Source of the DNA: Erythrophleum ivorense
Taxonomy: Eukaryota; Streptophyta; Magnoliopsida; Fabales; Fabaceae
Length of the DNA stretch: 64,000 nucleotides
Assembly: GCA_026724425.1 (NCBI GenBank)
Contig: JAIUCV010000002.1
Location: forward strand, 4,965,001 to 5,029,000
Direction: 5' to 3'
In this document: piece after piece, positions 36,609 through 49,560 of the stretch
Layout of the letters: every line of letters begins with the position of its first letter
How positions within the stretch are numbered: the stretch's first letter is position 1
Translations under genes and position numbers: made by a program
The notes under the pieces: model-generated
Databases searched by the model: none
The model's input: the letters and a program-made list of their open reading frames with translations, nothing else
Told to the model about the DNA's origin: nothing

Positions 36609-39600
36609 ACTATATTTTGGGCGTTGATTGCTATGGCGATATTTTCTTTGGACTTCACATTTTGATAGTTGCATGCAGGTTTTCGTATCTGATAATTATT
36701 TGATAATTAAAAATAATGATTTTTGACCAAAAAAAGAAATTACATTCAATTAGCTATACTTGTTAGTAGATTTCTTATGTAAGGCTTATCCCAGCTTGGA
36801 CTAAGAATTTACCTCTCATTAATTTTTGAAAATTTGAGAAAATTATCATATTTATTTAATCTTTGAAAGTTTATTCCATTGATTTAGCCATAATGACATC
36901 AATTTTATGTTAACCAAAAAATTTATTGCCATCAATATAATTTCAAGTTAAGATTAAAATGATATGTATTTTTTAATACATTAGATCCAATTTGATACCA
37001 ATAAACTTCTAAAGTTTGAATTGATAGTAACAGCATCTTTTTAAAGAGATCAAAATGGTAATTTATTTTAAAAAGTTTAAGTCTCAAATTCAATAAAATT
37101 TCAAAATAAGCTTGGAAATTAGCTAACATGTACAAAAGAAAATGCATTGTATAAAATTTTAGTTAAAGAAATGAAATGCATGATGTATAAACTTAAGCTG
37201 TTTATCTCTGTGCGTTGCATCATATGTTTTTCAAAATAAAATATAAATGTTTGGTTAATGGTTGATACTAATTGTTTAATACTTATATATAAAAAAAAAA
37301 AGATCTGGATCCACTCACTCTTAACAGGTTTCACATAGTCATTTCTTTCTCTTTTTTCTCACTAAATTTATCTCCAAAAAAGAAAAAAAAGGAAGGAGCA
37401 AGCTACGCTATACAATTGCTTTCATTTCTTTCTTTACTTCTTCCGAAGATAATTCTCCTTTCGCGATCTAGTATAATATCTGCCTTTGAGTAAGTAGCAT
37501 ACGACGATTTCAATAATTTATAATTATATTGCTTGGAATATCTACTATAACAAGTTTAATTGGATAATTTTGTTACTAATATAATAATATAATCAGTCAC
37601 GATGATATAAATGTTAGCCATTTAACCGACGAAGCCAAAGAGATTTTTTTTTTTAACGAAGAAATAAATAGATGTTTCATTAGACAAAGAAAAAGGGAGA
37701 TATATTTCTCAACAACACAACTAAAGGGATAAGATTCCCAACAACACAGCCAATATATAGCACAAGAGACCACTCGTTATAGAACAAAGTGATTGAAGCC
37801 AAAAACAAACAAAACAGAAAAATAAAAACTAATATTGAGAATCCTTCACAATAGAAAGACAGTTTAGACTGCAACTAAAAAAAAAACATTTCCCTTAGGG
37901 GATAGAAGGAGTTAGGGCTATACATGAATAGGCTCGGGCCAAATACTTAGTAAGTTCGATACCTTATCCGATTAAGACATCAAGTTATTTTTATACTTAT
38001 AGACCTAACCTGAACAAGTTTGATTCTATGATAAGTTAGGATTGTTTGGACTTTTTTTTTAATAAATTAATACTTGTAATATAAAAATATCTTTTTACAA
38101 ACTATAGGTATATATTTCAAAACAATAGACCTTTAGAAATTTTATATTTTTATTAGTAATAAAAAATAGTCTAATATTATCAAACAAAATATAAGTTATA
38201 CTAGTATAATTAGTCTTGAATAAATATGTATTTTTTCGTTATTCAATAAAAGAAATGTCAAGAAGCATACACATCAATGATAAAAATAATTAAGAAGTAG
38301 GAAAGGTTTGCGTAGGTAATAAAAACTACAATATGTAAAGAAAATCAAATGAAATAAGAAATATATATATATATATATAATGACAAGATGTTAATACTTT
38401 AAAAAAATAACTATTAGAACAGGTTGGGTAGAATATGCATTCACCCGTGATCCAATTTAAGAAACAGGAAAGGTTTGCGTAGGTAATAAAAACTACAATA
38501 TATAAAAAGAATTAGATGAAATAAGAATTATATATATATATATAATGATAAGATGTTAATAATTTTAAAAAATAACTATTAGAGTAGGTTGGGTAGAATA
38601 TGCATTCGCCCGTGATCTAACTCGACTTGATATAGTCTTATTTAAAGTTTGATCAATTTATATTTTTAGTCCGACCCAATTAAACTGGATTAGAGCAGGC
38701 TCCTAAGACGTATCGAGCCAATAAACACTTCTAAAAAGAGCCTATTTATGGCTACTTTGTCCTTCATTCATAGGATTAACTTTTACAAAATCTATTTGAT
38801 ATTTTTTTAGTAGACTTTCCAAAACTTCTAAGAAACCTTTAAAAAGAACTTGCCAAAATAAAAATAAAAAAGTGTTTTTAGAATATCAAAGACTCATTTG
38901 ATTTAATGAATTATTAGTGATATAATTGTAAAGAGAATATTAAGGTAAATGAAGAAATAGAATGCAACGCTATTCAAATGACAAAAATGCGCCTGACTCA
39001 AAAAACTTAATTTTTCCCCTGGCTTCCATTTGCCCCGTCGATGGTGCTTATCCTACAGCTGTCAATTAGCTTCCTTCACTGATCGTTTACTCAAACTATT
39101 CACCTTCTCCCCATCGTCCATTGGAAACACCGACGATGAGCACAACAAAGCTGAGCTTTTAACGTCTAGCAATATCCCTGAAATGAAAATTCGAATTCAA
39201 AGAAGCTGTGCTTCTTTGGTCCAGCGATGTCCTTAAAATGGAAAATCAATGCTTCAATCAGTTCCTGCCAGTGGCCAAAAATCACCACCCAAGTCTCCCT
39301 TGCCCTCAAAACTCTGGCATCCTCGCTGTACTAGATGGGGATGGAGTTCGACGGAGACGAGTGCTTGTGCTTTCCAACATTTCTGAGCGAGGGATAGTGA
39401 TGTTTTCAGTCCAAGGGCAAAAAGGGAGAGGATCAATGATGTTTTGAGCTAGAGGCAAAAAGAGATTTTTGACATTTTGGCTCCAACATTTTGTTTTCGG
39501 TCTCGCCGTTCACTGTGCTATATCCATTTGCACTGACTGATTGGAAATGCATCTAAAACCTCAGACCAAACGTGAAAAAGTAGATGAATGCATTGCAGTT

Positions 39601-41657
39601 TCTCTTTGCAGGGTTGAACCAAAGAGGCCCCAAATGCACTTTTGTATTTTTTTTTTCGGTCAGATTGATAAAAGCTTCTTTCTTTTTAATGAAATCTCAA
39701 GCTTGGTCTATTTGTCCATTAATTGTCGTAGAAAGCAAAGAAAGTAACGAAAGGAGGATTAGAGCCTAAAGAATACAAGAACTTAGACAAAGAGGCGTGG
39801 AATGAAGCACAGTGGTTGACAAAGGATCGACTCTGGTGAAAAAGGAAAACGATAGAGAAACAAAAAGGCCCGACAAAGTGAATAGAAGCAACAAACGAAG
39901 GGATGGCGACAAAAGAAAATTACACACCATAACCTTAGGATTTAATGGAGATGAGAAGAACGAAGTTTAAAAAGAAAAAATCATTTTTGTATAAAGTATT
40001 GAAAAGATATCTAATCAGAAAGCAATGAATCAAATTAGATTACGAGAGGTCAATCATAAATTTCGAAGGTGGGTTGAGGAACCACCTTCTTCCTTCCTAA
40101 ACGATAATAAAAATGTTTTTCTACGATAATTTTTTTTTTTGCGACACCTACCATACAATAATTATAAAAAATGACAATATTTCAGAGGAAAAAAAGTCCG
40201 ACCCATTCAAATGTCAATTGATTATTCTTAAAACTATTTTATAGCGAAAATGGGGTTTAATTAAAGACTTTCGATGTTACACAAGAAAACTTTACTAGCT
40301 GATACCTTTATGTAAAATTAGGATGAACACAATTAAAAAAGAGATTAAACTGTTCTTATGTAGGATTCTTAATCTGGAGAGGCCCCCAGAAAATAAAGGA
40401 CATGCACGTATATATGTAACAGGTTTTTTCTTGCATGAAGGAAAACAATGACAGAGTATGCACAAAGCCTAGGTTTAAGGACAGTGCAAGTTGCAAAAGC
40501 CCATGTAACTCGCTGCTTCAGTCACTACTATTTTTTACGAATTTTTTTACCGCAAGCTAATGGCAATTGGGATCAACATATGCCTAATTTACATCCTTCC
40601 CTCTAAAGGAATTATAAGTAAAAAAAAACTTGGGATCAATAAACAAATACAAATTAAGCACACACTACTCTTGTGACGCAAGAGCGAATCACCTACTGAC
40701 TTGATCACGTCTACAAGTTGGGGTAGTTCGATTAAACTTCAGAGATTGTACATTAGTTGTTAATTAGTATTACTCTCGCATTTTGACCCTAAAAGGAGTT
40801 CCACTTATAATCTTTATCCAAATTTCAAAGGAATTTCTGGCAAGTAGTTTACAGGCAAGGCAACCCTTAACATAATTACCCCAAGTCTGGAGAGTGGTAT
40901 AGCAATCTAAAGTTGAATTCCTGAAAAGGGATCGGGTCACCCGCAGGAAGTAAATAGATCCGACCCAGATCTGTACCAAAATCTGACGTATTTTATAAAA
41001 TGGGGAAAATTAATAGTTAAGACTGCTAAAAATACAAGGAAAGCAAATGACCAGCGAGAGACGGAGGACGCTCCTGTTTCAAAAATTAGATGACTTGGAT
41101 AAGACCCGTTGCAGAGAGCCAAGTCCACCCACGCTCGCAAACTCAGATTTACCGGGATTTCGATTACTAGGGCTTCAACTTCCGTCTCTGTAAGCCTTAT
41201 TTTTCTATAAGCTAATCACTTGTGTTTGAATTTTGTTTCTGTAGTTTCCTGTTTGGTTTCTGGGAAACCTTTGGATGGGGAAAAGACAACGGTCTGGAGT
41301 GTTTAGTATTCTGCACATTTAGCAAAATTTGTGTCTGCGAAGTATCTTGGTGCAGGGGCGGTGTTGGCTCAGTTCAGTATTTATTTTCTTTAGAATTACA
41401 AGCAATATATAGCTTAGAGCTTTAAGTTGCAATTTTTGTCATCTTATTAGTTTCTTGTGCTCTTGCGGGCAACTTAGTGGAGTATTTTAACTTCAAGTTC
41501 CTTGCCTTTGCTTATTTGAGTTTTTCGTGCTACCACTTTGTGAAGATGTTGACCAATAAATCCCGAGAGATTTGGGATCTTTGAAGGCTTTGTTCGCCGT
41601 GAACCCTAATTTCTTGCTGCAAAGGTAAAAGAGTAGGGTTCTTTTCGTGCTGGAAGG
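36609..41657. other. intergenic region with dispersed and tandem repeats
   Basis: AT-rich, no confident gene. A repeat of uncertain class runs from about 37912 (TAGGGCTATACATGAATAGG) to about 38735, with imperfectly inverted ends (complement TAGAAGTGTTTATTGGCTCG). 39000-39500 is less AT-rich and has open frames of 60-80 codons (for example 39208-39447) that I could not assign. The last 500 bases (41100-41657) probably contain the promoter and 5' UTR of the PHD gene. Confidence 0.5.
38288..38625. repeat. 167-bp tandem duplication
   Basis: Two units (38288-38454 and 38455-38625) share GGAAAGGTTTGCGTAGGTAA, a (TA)n tract and GGTTGGGTAGAATATGCATT at an offset of 167 bp, with scattered differences. 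It lies inside the repeat at 37912-38735. Confidence 0.85.
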
Positions 41658-44600
41658 ATGGAAACTGAGGATGGAACAAGCAATGGGGATAACACAGAAT
41701 GTTCTGAAGCGGTTCAGTGCCTGAAGAGTGAAGCTGTAAATAATGGGGTTGCAGATAGGAATGATATTAAAAAAGGAGTTCAGCGCTTGAAAAGTGAAGC
41801 TGTGAATAATGGGGTGGTAATTGCAGATAGGAATGATGTTGCTGAAGGGGACTGTGGTGGAGTTGAAAGTTTTCGAACTTACAAGAGGCGAAAGCATGTA
41901 AAGTTGAATTCAGAAAGCAAAGCTCAAGAAGATTGCAGAGCATACATAGAAGCTGCAAGTCATAAAGCAAGCCAGGTTTTAGTCTCCTCCTTCTTTTCCA
42001 ATTAGGCGCACCTGTGAAGGTCATGATTTTCCTATGATATATATGTATATATATTATTTGTTTGCATTTTTGAGGAATTGTTGGACGTGTGAACTGTAGA
42101 ACTTTTTAACCTCACATTGACATGATTTGGAAAGGCAAACATGAAACTTAGGATAATTATCAGTTAGCTTGTAGGCTGTGCCTTCCTACAACTTTTAGTG
42201 GTTGAATGAAGGTTGATTATGGACTAGTTTGCAAGATTGCAGGCACTAAGGGGTATGCTTGTATCTGTGAGATGGGAACTTGTAATTACCCATAGTTATT
42301 TTAGTCTTAAAGAGGACAAAGATGTTGACTGTGGAGAGATATTGTCCTTCTCAGGTTCTTTTGGGCTGTGATTAGGCAATTCCTTTAGCTGCTTTCTAAG
42401 ACATCTCTTCCTTGCCTAAGATATCAGGTTTCAAGTGTTTGGTTATTAACATTGACTTCTAAATCCATGCATGTGGGTTTTAGAAAATTTTTATCAAGTT
42501 GGTAGATCCTTAAAGGATGAAAATTAAGAGATATTAAACTGGCACAATGCTAATGCTTTATCAGAAGAAAAATAAAATGCTATTCATGTATGTGTTTTTG
42601 TGTGCGTTTGTGTGGTGTTCTTATTCTTTGATGCTATATAGAGTCATTCGTTTTTTTTTTTTTTTAATTCTTTGAAATCAATAAGCATACTGTTTCTGTT
42701 TGCGAGAATAAATTAGCTAACCCCAAAGTGAGCCCCATTTGATTCATGTTTTGGTCACTTTAGGTCATTTCTATTTGTGATTTAAGGATATAAAATTGCT
42801 GAGAACATGCATACATGAAATAATCCGGAGCATCAGTTATATGTTGCCACTGTACTTTGTATCAGATGATCCCACATCTTACACTCTTTCAGTTTAAATT
42901 CATTTTGTGCATAAATGGAGTAAAGTTCAACTTAGGAGCACTGTACTTCAGAGTTCAGACACTAGGAAAAAGGATATACTTGATTCCTGAATGTAATCAT
43001 TGGGGATCGTGCATTATAACCTTGACAGCAAGAGAATAAGCTTTATTTGTGTTAGGCATTACTAAGTTCAGATCTTCCTGCATCTACAGTGTTGCAATGA
43101 AGATTTATTCTTTGCTCTTATGGTGTTGAGTTGTAATCTATGTGCTGTATACTTAAAACACTGAGATAGCAATTTACTTGGATTCATTGATAGTGGATAA
43201 GGTAGAACTTTTGCCATGAGAGGGGGCTAATTTGCTTGGTTTATTCAAGGCATGCCATGATTGTCAATGATATTAATGCCATTGGTATAACATTCAGGTT
43301 AAGGAGAAAAAGATACTATTGGTATGTTTATTAAAATATTTTACTTGAGATGATTTTGTCCTTGGCACATAAGCGACTTGAAGCATAAGATATACCCTTT
43401 CTTGGTTCTTTCTACAAAGCTGTAATTGAAATTTTCTTATTGCAGGCTGTGAAGGAACCATGTAAAGCTGTGGGGAATACTTCAGATAATTATTCACATG
43501 GACATTGGGGAAGTGTTGTACTAAAGCATTTGTATCAGTCATTAGGTGATGATAAAGGTGGCATAGAAGGGAGCATGAGGGAAGCTCTCTTGCGCTTTCC
43601 TAAAATTAGTTGTGCTACAGCTGTGAAGGTTGGTTCTAAAACTAGAACTGTATATATTCTGCTTATTGGACTCCATTCTAAATGCATCATTTTATGTTGG
43701 ATCTCATTTTGTTGCAGGAAACTTGTAAAATTGATGAAGATGGACAAGAATACTCTTCACAATTTGAGCTGATGTCTCAGAGATTATGGAGGGAAGTTAA
43801 TGGGCATCCAAATGTCTTGCATAATGGATGTTCTAGTGAGTTAGATGGCCCTGATGCAACTGAGATGTGTCAGCGTACACTATGTAATATCTTAGTCTCT
43901 GAGAAATTCAGTTCGTTATGTAAGGTGCTAATAGAAAATTTCAAAGGAATGAAGCCTGAAAGTGTATTTGACTTCAGTGTCATAAACTCAAGGTTGAAAG
44001 AGCGGGCTTATGAACAATCACCTACACTTTTCTTGTCAGATATTCAACAGGTAATATTCCTCATTTGTAATTTCTTGTAGGTCTGCTTAGTGTGACATAG
44101 TGTCTGTTTTATTGAATTAGATTTCTATAAATGGGTTATGTATTGTATTGTTATGGTCTTCCATTTTGTTTTGTAATTTGCACTTTGCAGTCTGTTCATT
44201 TGCTTCTTCCCTGTTGAGCAATACTTGAACTGTATATTTTTGTTTACCCCTTCAAGTGACCTGCTTTCTATACATTGATATTTGTCACACTCAGTTTTCT
44301 TTAGTTTTTGGTTCGTACACTTGAAACAATGAATTATGTATGGATATATCATATAACCCTCAAAATTATCAAGTTAAATGTTTTATTATGATAACTACGA
44401 CATTGAGAACTCAAGTATGTGACACTTTTAGGTGGCTTTTTCTTTCTAGTTACTGTATCTTCATTGTTCAACTTAGTGAAAATTCCCAAACCAGTGCACT
44501 CATGACTCATGCTATAGGTTCTCATTTTTCTTTCCACTAATAGTATCTTATAATGGCAAAAAGTACTCTTCTCATCCCTTAAGTTTGGGGTGAGTTTCAA

Positions 44601-46040
44601 TTTTGTCCCAAATTTTTTATTTTACTCAATTTTGTCCTACATCTTTCTAAAATGTTTCACTGTTATCCTGTCCACTAACTCTGTCTAAATGTATAATGGA
44701 ACATGCTGAAGTGGCCAATAACCATCTTAAGCAGCATCTGTGTCAGCCAAAAGCAAGGGTTCCACCATGCCACGTCCTTCTCCTTCTCTTTCGTTTATTT
44801 ATATTCTTCACTCTTCTTCTTTGTTATTTCACCGTCCGGGAGCAACTTCTCTCTATTCTGTTACCCATCTTGGTCATCGTCCTGGGAATAGTGACTCAAA
44901 GTTTCCAGAGCGTTCAACCATGATCTGGGTTAAATAGGATGCCCTGGAGTAGACAATGGTGGGTCAATTTTTTAGGTTTTGCTAGCGAGATGCTAACCTT
45001 AAAATCCTAAAGGAGAAGCAAAGTGAGTCTTCAAATTTGGGCCTCATCCAATTTGTATGGGGTTGGGAAGATGGTTTGGACCTGATTGCTTCAGGAATTA
45101 TGGGTTTCCATTAATTTAAAGCCTGCCAGTAATATATCATGATGAACAACCATAGAAATTAACATCCTTATTGCCACAAAATAAGATATTAACTAATAAG
45201 TAAATTATGAAGCATTATGGGTATGAAGATTTTAAAGAACATGAAGATGATTCACTATAGGCCTCAGGATTATGCTTTGCTGCAGCTTTCTCTTTACTTG
45301 CTATTGGCTTGCTCATCATCATCTTCCATTTCAATGCAAGACACCTTTAAAGTGGCTGATCCCAGGGTGCAGTCAGGGCATGGTCTGATTCAAATGGATC
45401 AAAATCCCCCAAAGAAATCACCCTGCTTTCTCTCAGTCATGCCTAGACTTGAAGAAGACAAAATAAGAAGAAGAAAGAGAAGGAGAATGAGGTGGCTGGG
45501 ATCCTCATGTTTGGCTGACATAGATGCCACTTAAGATGGTTATTGGCCACGTCAACATTTTTCTGTTACACATTAAAATATTTAGAAAAAGGTAAGATGA
45601 AACATTTAAAACGAAATTGAAGCTCATTCCAAACTTAAGGGACAAAAAGTGTACTTGTATAATTTCTGGCGTGAAAAACGCTAGTAGTCCTTAATTTTCT
45701 CCAGACAATTTGGTCCAAATATTTGTTTTGGCAAAGCAGTTTTCTAAAATAATGTTAATTTTATGAAAAACCTTTTTTATCTCCATCTTTGAGCACTGGC
45801 TAAAACTTGAGAGAAAAATATTGATAATATTTATTTCTAGAATTTATTTGGCATGCTTAACTGTTCAACCATAGAATTAAGCTACGTGGATGGCTTCTTA
45901 ATATTATGATTTCTGGTAATGATTTGGAAAAATTTTGAGAAATCAATTCCATTTAAGAAAGTTACATTTCTCCCAAGCTGAGAAAGTATGAGGATTGTAT
46001 TTGCAGGACCAATTTCAGGTATTCAGTCAGTTGGTCAAGG

Positions 46041-46076
<36 letters not shown>

Positions 46077-49000
46077 GAGAAAGCCTAAATTACCCTGTCA
46101 TACTGATCCATGGAATTCAGTGAACTGACATAAATTAATGCCATGGGTGAGGTCCTCCTTTGGCATTAATAATTTCTGGATTGCTATCATCTTACTAATA
46201 TTGATTGAGCATTGAATCTACTTTGATGATTATACTCTGTTAAGTTTGTTAAATGGGTGACATATTATATTTATTTTTCTGTCTGTTTCTCCTCCAATTT
46301 GTTATTTTAATTGTATAAACTGTTTGAGTTGAACTAATTATTTTATTGTGTGTTACCGCAAAGAGAACTTATACTTGGTTTACAAATAATATATCATATG
46401 AGGGTAGCTCTTTGCATGCTCCATGTTAGTTTCTAGCTTGAGCAGACAACAGGAGAATTTGATTACTGGTTCTTATTTTATATGACTTACTGATATTTTA
46501 AGGTTTGGAGAAAACTTCAAGACACTGGTAATGAGATTGTTTCTCTTGCCAAGGGCCTTTCAAACATGTCGAGAACTTTCTACTGTGAGCAGGTAAAGCA
46601 AATCCTTATACTTCCTTCCAAAACACTAATGGTTTGTTTGGATGGGGTGAAAAATATAGGGAGAGAAAAGAGGAAAGAAAATGAATTTTATCCCGTTTTG
46701 ATGTAAGAGAAAAATCGAGAAGAGAAAAAAGTCGAGGTGAAAATTGAGGTGAGTCCCACCAAAAAGTTTTCTCCCCAAAAATGGAGAGATTTTGAGAGGA
46801 AAACTCTGCGTAACATGGTTTCTGAATTCCGATTGCAATGCAATCGGATATTTTCGATTGAAACATAGTCAAAAACGTGTTCCAATTGCAATTTGATCAG
46901 ACAAATTCCGATTACATTGCATTCAAGAGAGTGTTTGCAGTCGGAAATCAAACATTGTTAATTTAGCAAAATTCTTTAACATTTTAATCCATTAATTAAT
47001 TAATGTTATAATTATTCATTTAAAATTTTATTATAAAATTAATTAATAATAAATATTATTTTACAAAATGATAATATATTTTTTAATATTAAAATCAACA
47101 AATTATATATATTATAAAAAAATTCGGATATATATTTCAATTGCCATTCAGTCAGAATATATATATAATGCATTGCCATTGGCAATGCATGATATATATA
47201 TATATATTATATTTTTAAACATATAATATTTATATATTAATATATAGCATTATAATAAAATATTATATATAATATCTAAATATAATTAAAAAATATGTAT
47301 TATATTTATATATGTTATATTTAAATCAATTAATATATATTAAAATAATATTTATAAAATTTTAAAATAAATACTAATACTTGTTGTATTAAAATAATAA
47401 TTTATAAATAATTTTTTTAAAAATAAAATTTAATTAATTTAAAGAATGTATTTTTTTAATTTTAAGTATGTGTTTTCTTTTAATAAGAAAGTTTTTCTGA
47501 TCTTATTCAAAAATAATTTTTTCTTATCATATGAACATTTTTTTTTAAATTGGTTTTCTTTTTTTTTTTCATTATTCTTGTTTCTTTTTTAAAAAATATA
47601 TATGTAAAAATTTAAAATACTTAAATTTATATTTAAAACATAATTTTCTTTAAAAATATCCCAAGTTATTAATATTATATAATAACGGCATTATTGTTAT
47701 ATCAAATTAACACATTTTCTTTCCTTTACATTTTCTCTCCATCCATCCAAACACGTGGAGAGAAAACATTCCCTTCTCACTTTTCTCTTCTCTCACTTTT
47801 CTCTCCTTTCACTTATCTCCTCCCACATCCAAACACAGGCTAAAGTTTCATACTCTGTTCTTTGCTTTTGACTTTTTGGGTTTTGCTTCTTATGAACTTT
47901 GTTATCATTTTTTTAATATGCTACTATGTAAACCACTAAACTGTACTTTTTCGTTACCTTCAGGCTGGAGTTTCAGTGCACAGCACATTCAGAGATGGAA
48001 AGCAAGAGGTAAGAGTTTTTGTTTATTTATTGGCTTTTCATGAGATGATTGTACAGATATAGGAACAACTTAAAAAAAAAAAAACTTTGAGATTCAGATA
48101 GATTTTTCTCTCAGATCACAGCTATGGCAGCAGTTGTTGCTTTGATCTATATAATCAGCAAAACATTTCACCAAACCCCCAATCCTCTCATACTAGAGCC
48201 ACTATCCGGGGCATTTTACCTTTTTGATCCCAAGTGTAAACCATTGCAACTGTCTAACCGTAGGTGCTACATGAATGGAAAAATTGATCCCCTACATACA
48301 GCAAATTATGTGTGTGTGTGTGTTTCTACCTGCAAACCTTATAGTTCCCTCCTTGAGAAAGAAAGGACATGAAGAGTTTAGTATTGTTGCCTTTGACATC
48401 TAAGATTTTTTCTGGAATCAGACTGGCAAGGCTTGTTTGGTTTAAGATCTTTCTATTTCTAAAAGTCCTGTCTGTTATCTTCCTAGATTTTGCAAACTTT
48501 CACCATCAATGATGCATATGATACATTCATACTGGAAAAGCTCTGCCCTTTTATCCTGTTGGATCATCAGTACCAAATGACTTAGTTCACATGATTAGTT
48601 TTTGCTTGAGAGAATTAATCAAATGGTCTTTGAGATTTATTTTGATCTTGTTGTGTCAAGCAGTTCTGTAACCAGGAATCGGACTCTCACATGAAACCAG
48701 AGCAGACAGGAGATTGTGGCATGTATAGAATTTGCACTTGCAGGCATTGTGGAAACAAGGCAGATGGGGCAGACTGTTTGGTTTGTGATTCATGCGAGGA
48801 GATATACCATGTCTCCTGTATTGAGCCTCCTGTCAAAGAGATACCCCACAAAAACTGGTACTGTGCCAAATGCACTGCTAGTGGAATCGGATCTCCACAT
48901 GAAAATTGTTTGGTATGTGAAAGGTTGAATGTCCCAACAACCCTGAACTTCGATGAAAGCTTCCCTATAAATGAGGAAACAAATAATGAATTGGAAGATA

Positions 49001-49560
49001 ATTCAAATTGCACCTATGATGGGGCTCAAGCATCCAGAAGGGGGAAAATCAACTCCGTCTGCAAAATTTGTGGAAATGAAGTGGATGGTGAAAGAATTAA
49101 AATCTGTGGCCACTCCTTCTGCTCTAATAAATACTACCATGTAAGGTGTTTGACAAGTAAGCAGTTAAAATCATATGGTCCCTGTTGGTACTGCCCTTCT
49201 TGTTTATGCCAAGTTTGTCTTACTGATAAAGATGATGATCGGATTGTTCTCTGTGATGGCTGCGATCATGCATACCACATCTATTGCTTGAAACCTCCAC
49301 GAACTTCTATTCCTGAAGGGAAATGGTTCTGCAGAAAATGTGATACAGGGATACAAGCAATATGTCGGGCAAAAAAGGCATACGAGAGTAACAAGCAGAG
49401 AAAAAAGAGTCAAGATGGTTCAAAAGCAACTGATAAATTTGAAAAAAAATGGAAAAATAAACATGGACGAGAATTGGAAAAGCCTGGAGGAATGGACATG
49501 CTTTTAACTGCAGCCAATAGTCTGAATTTCGAAGAGGACTTGGCTGCAATCCAGACATAG
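41658..49560 (+). CDS. EHD3: PHD-finger protein, EHD3-like, with exon-4 frameshift
   Basis: Nuclear protein of the EHD3 type, a PHD-finger chromatin regulator linked to flowering in rice. Exons: 41658-41975, 43446-43628, 43718-44050, 46503-46593, 47964-48008 and 48664-49560 (TAG). The N-terminal part is polar. Exon 3 has an alpha-helical block (SSQFELMSQRLWREVNG). Exon 6 carries a C4HC3 PHD finger (CRHCGNKADGADCLVCDSC, then CAKC). It is followed by a partial finger (CKICGNEVDGERIKIC) joined to a second full PHD (CQVCLTDKDDDRIVLCDGC, WFCRKC), and a basic tail. All junctions are phase 0 except that exon 4 is 91 bases. It reads VWRKLQDTGNEIVSLAKGL in one frame and SNMSRTFYCEQ in the next, so a T run at 46558-46561 looks one base too long. 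Read literally, the protein stops in exon 4 before the PHD fingers. Confidence 0.88.
41698..41849 (+). repeat. in-frame tandem repeat in the PHD gene N-terminus
   Basis: VQCLKSEAVNNGVADRNDIK is followed by VQRLKSEAVNNGVVIADRND, i.e. a roughly 70-bp direct repeat within exon 1 that keeps the frame. Confidence 0.85.
44558..45657. mobile_element. 1.1-kb fold-back element with long inverted repeats
   Basis: Lies in intron 3 of the PHD gene. The left arm (44558 to about 44755) and right arm (about 45505-45657) are inverted copies: CCCTTAAGTTTGG near both ends, and the innermost part GTGGCCAATAACCATCTTAA occurs at 44711 and, complemented, ends at 45550. No clear target duplication was found. The centre contains an open frame without recognised motifs. 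It could be a nonautonomous MULE or other fold-back transposon. Confidence 0.75.
46043..46074. repeat. (TA)n microsatellite in PHD gene intron 3
   Basis: About 16 TA units. Confidence 0.9.
46631..47840. mobile_element. Tourist-like nonautonomous element, 1.2 kb
   Basis: In intron 4 of the PHD gene. Flanked by TAA on both sides (46628-46630 and 47841-47843). Termini are TGGTTTGTTTGGATGGGG and, complemented, GCCTGTGTTTGGATGTGGG. Purine-rich (GAGAGAAAAG) sequence lies inside the left end and its complement (TTTTCTCTCC) inside the right end. The centre is AT-rich. No transposase was seen. Confidence 0.78.

Noticed and set aside
38350..38580. evenly spaced repeats that might suggest a CRISPR-like array
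   Set aside because: Only two units, in a plant genome; it is a tandem duplication.
45217..45534. 105-codon frame with Ser-rich and Arg-rich parts
   Set aside because: It lies inside the fold-back element, partly in its inverted arm, and shows no transposase features.
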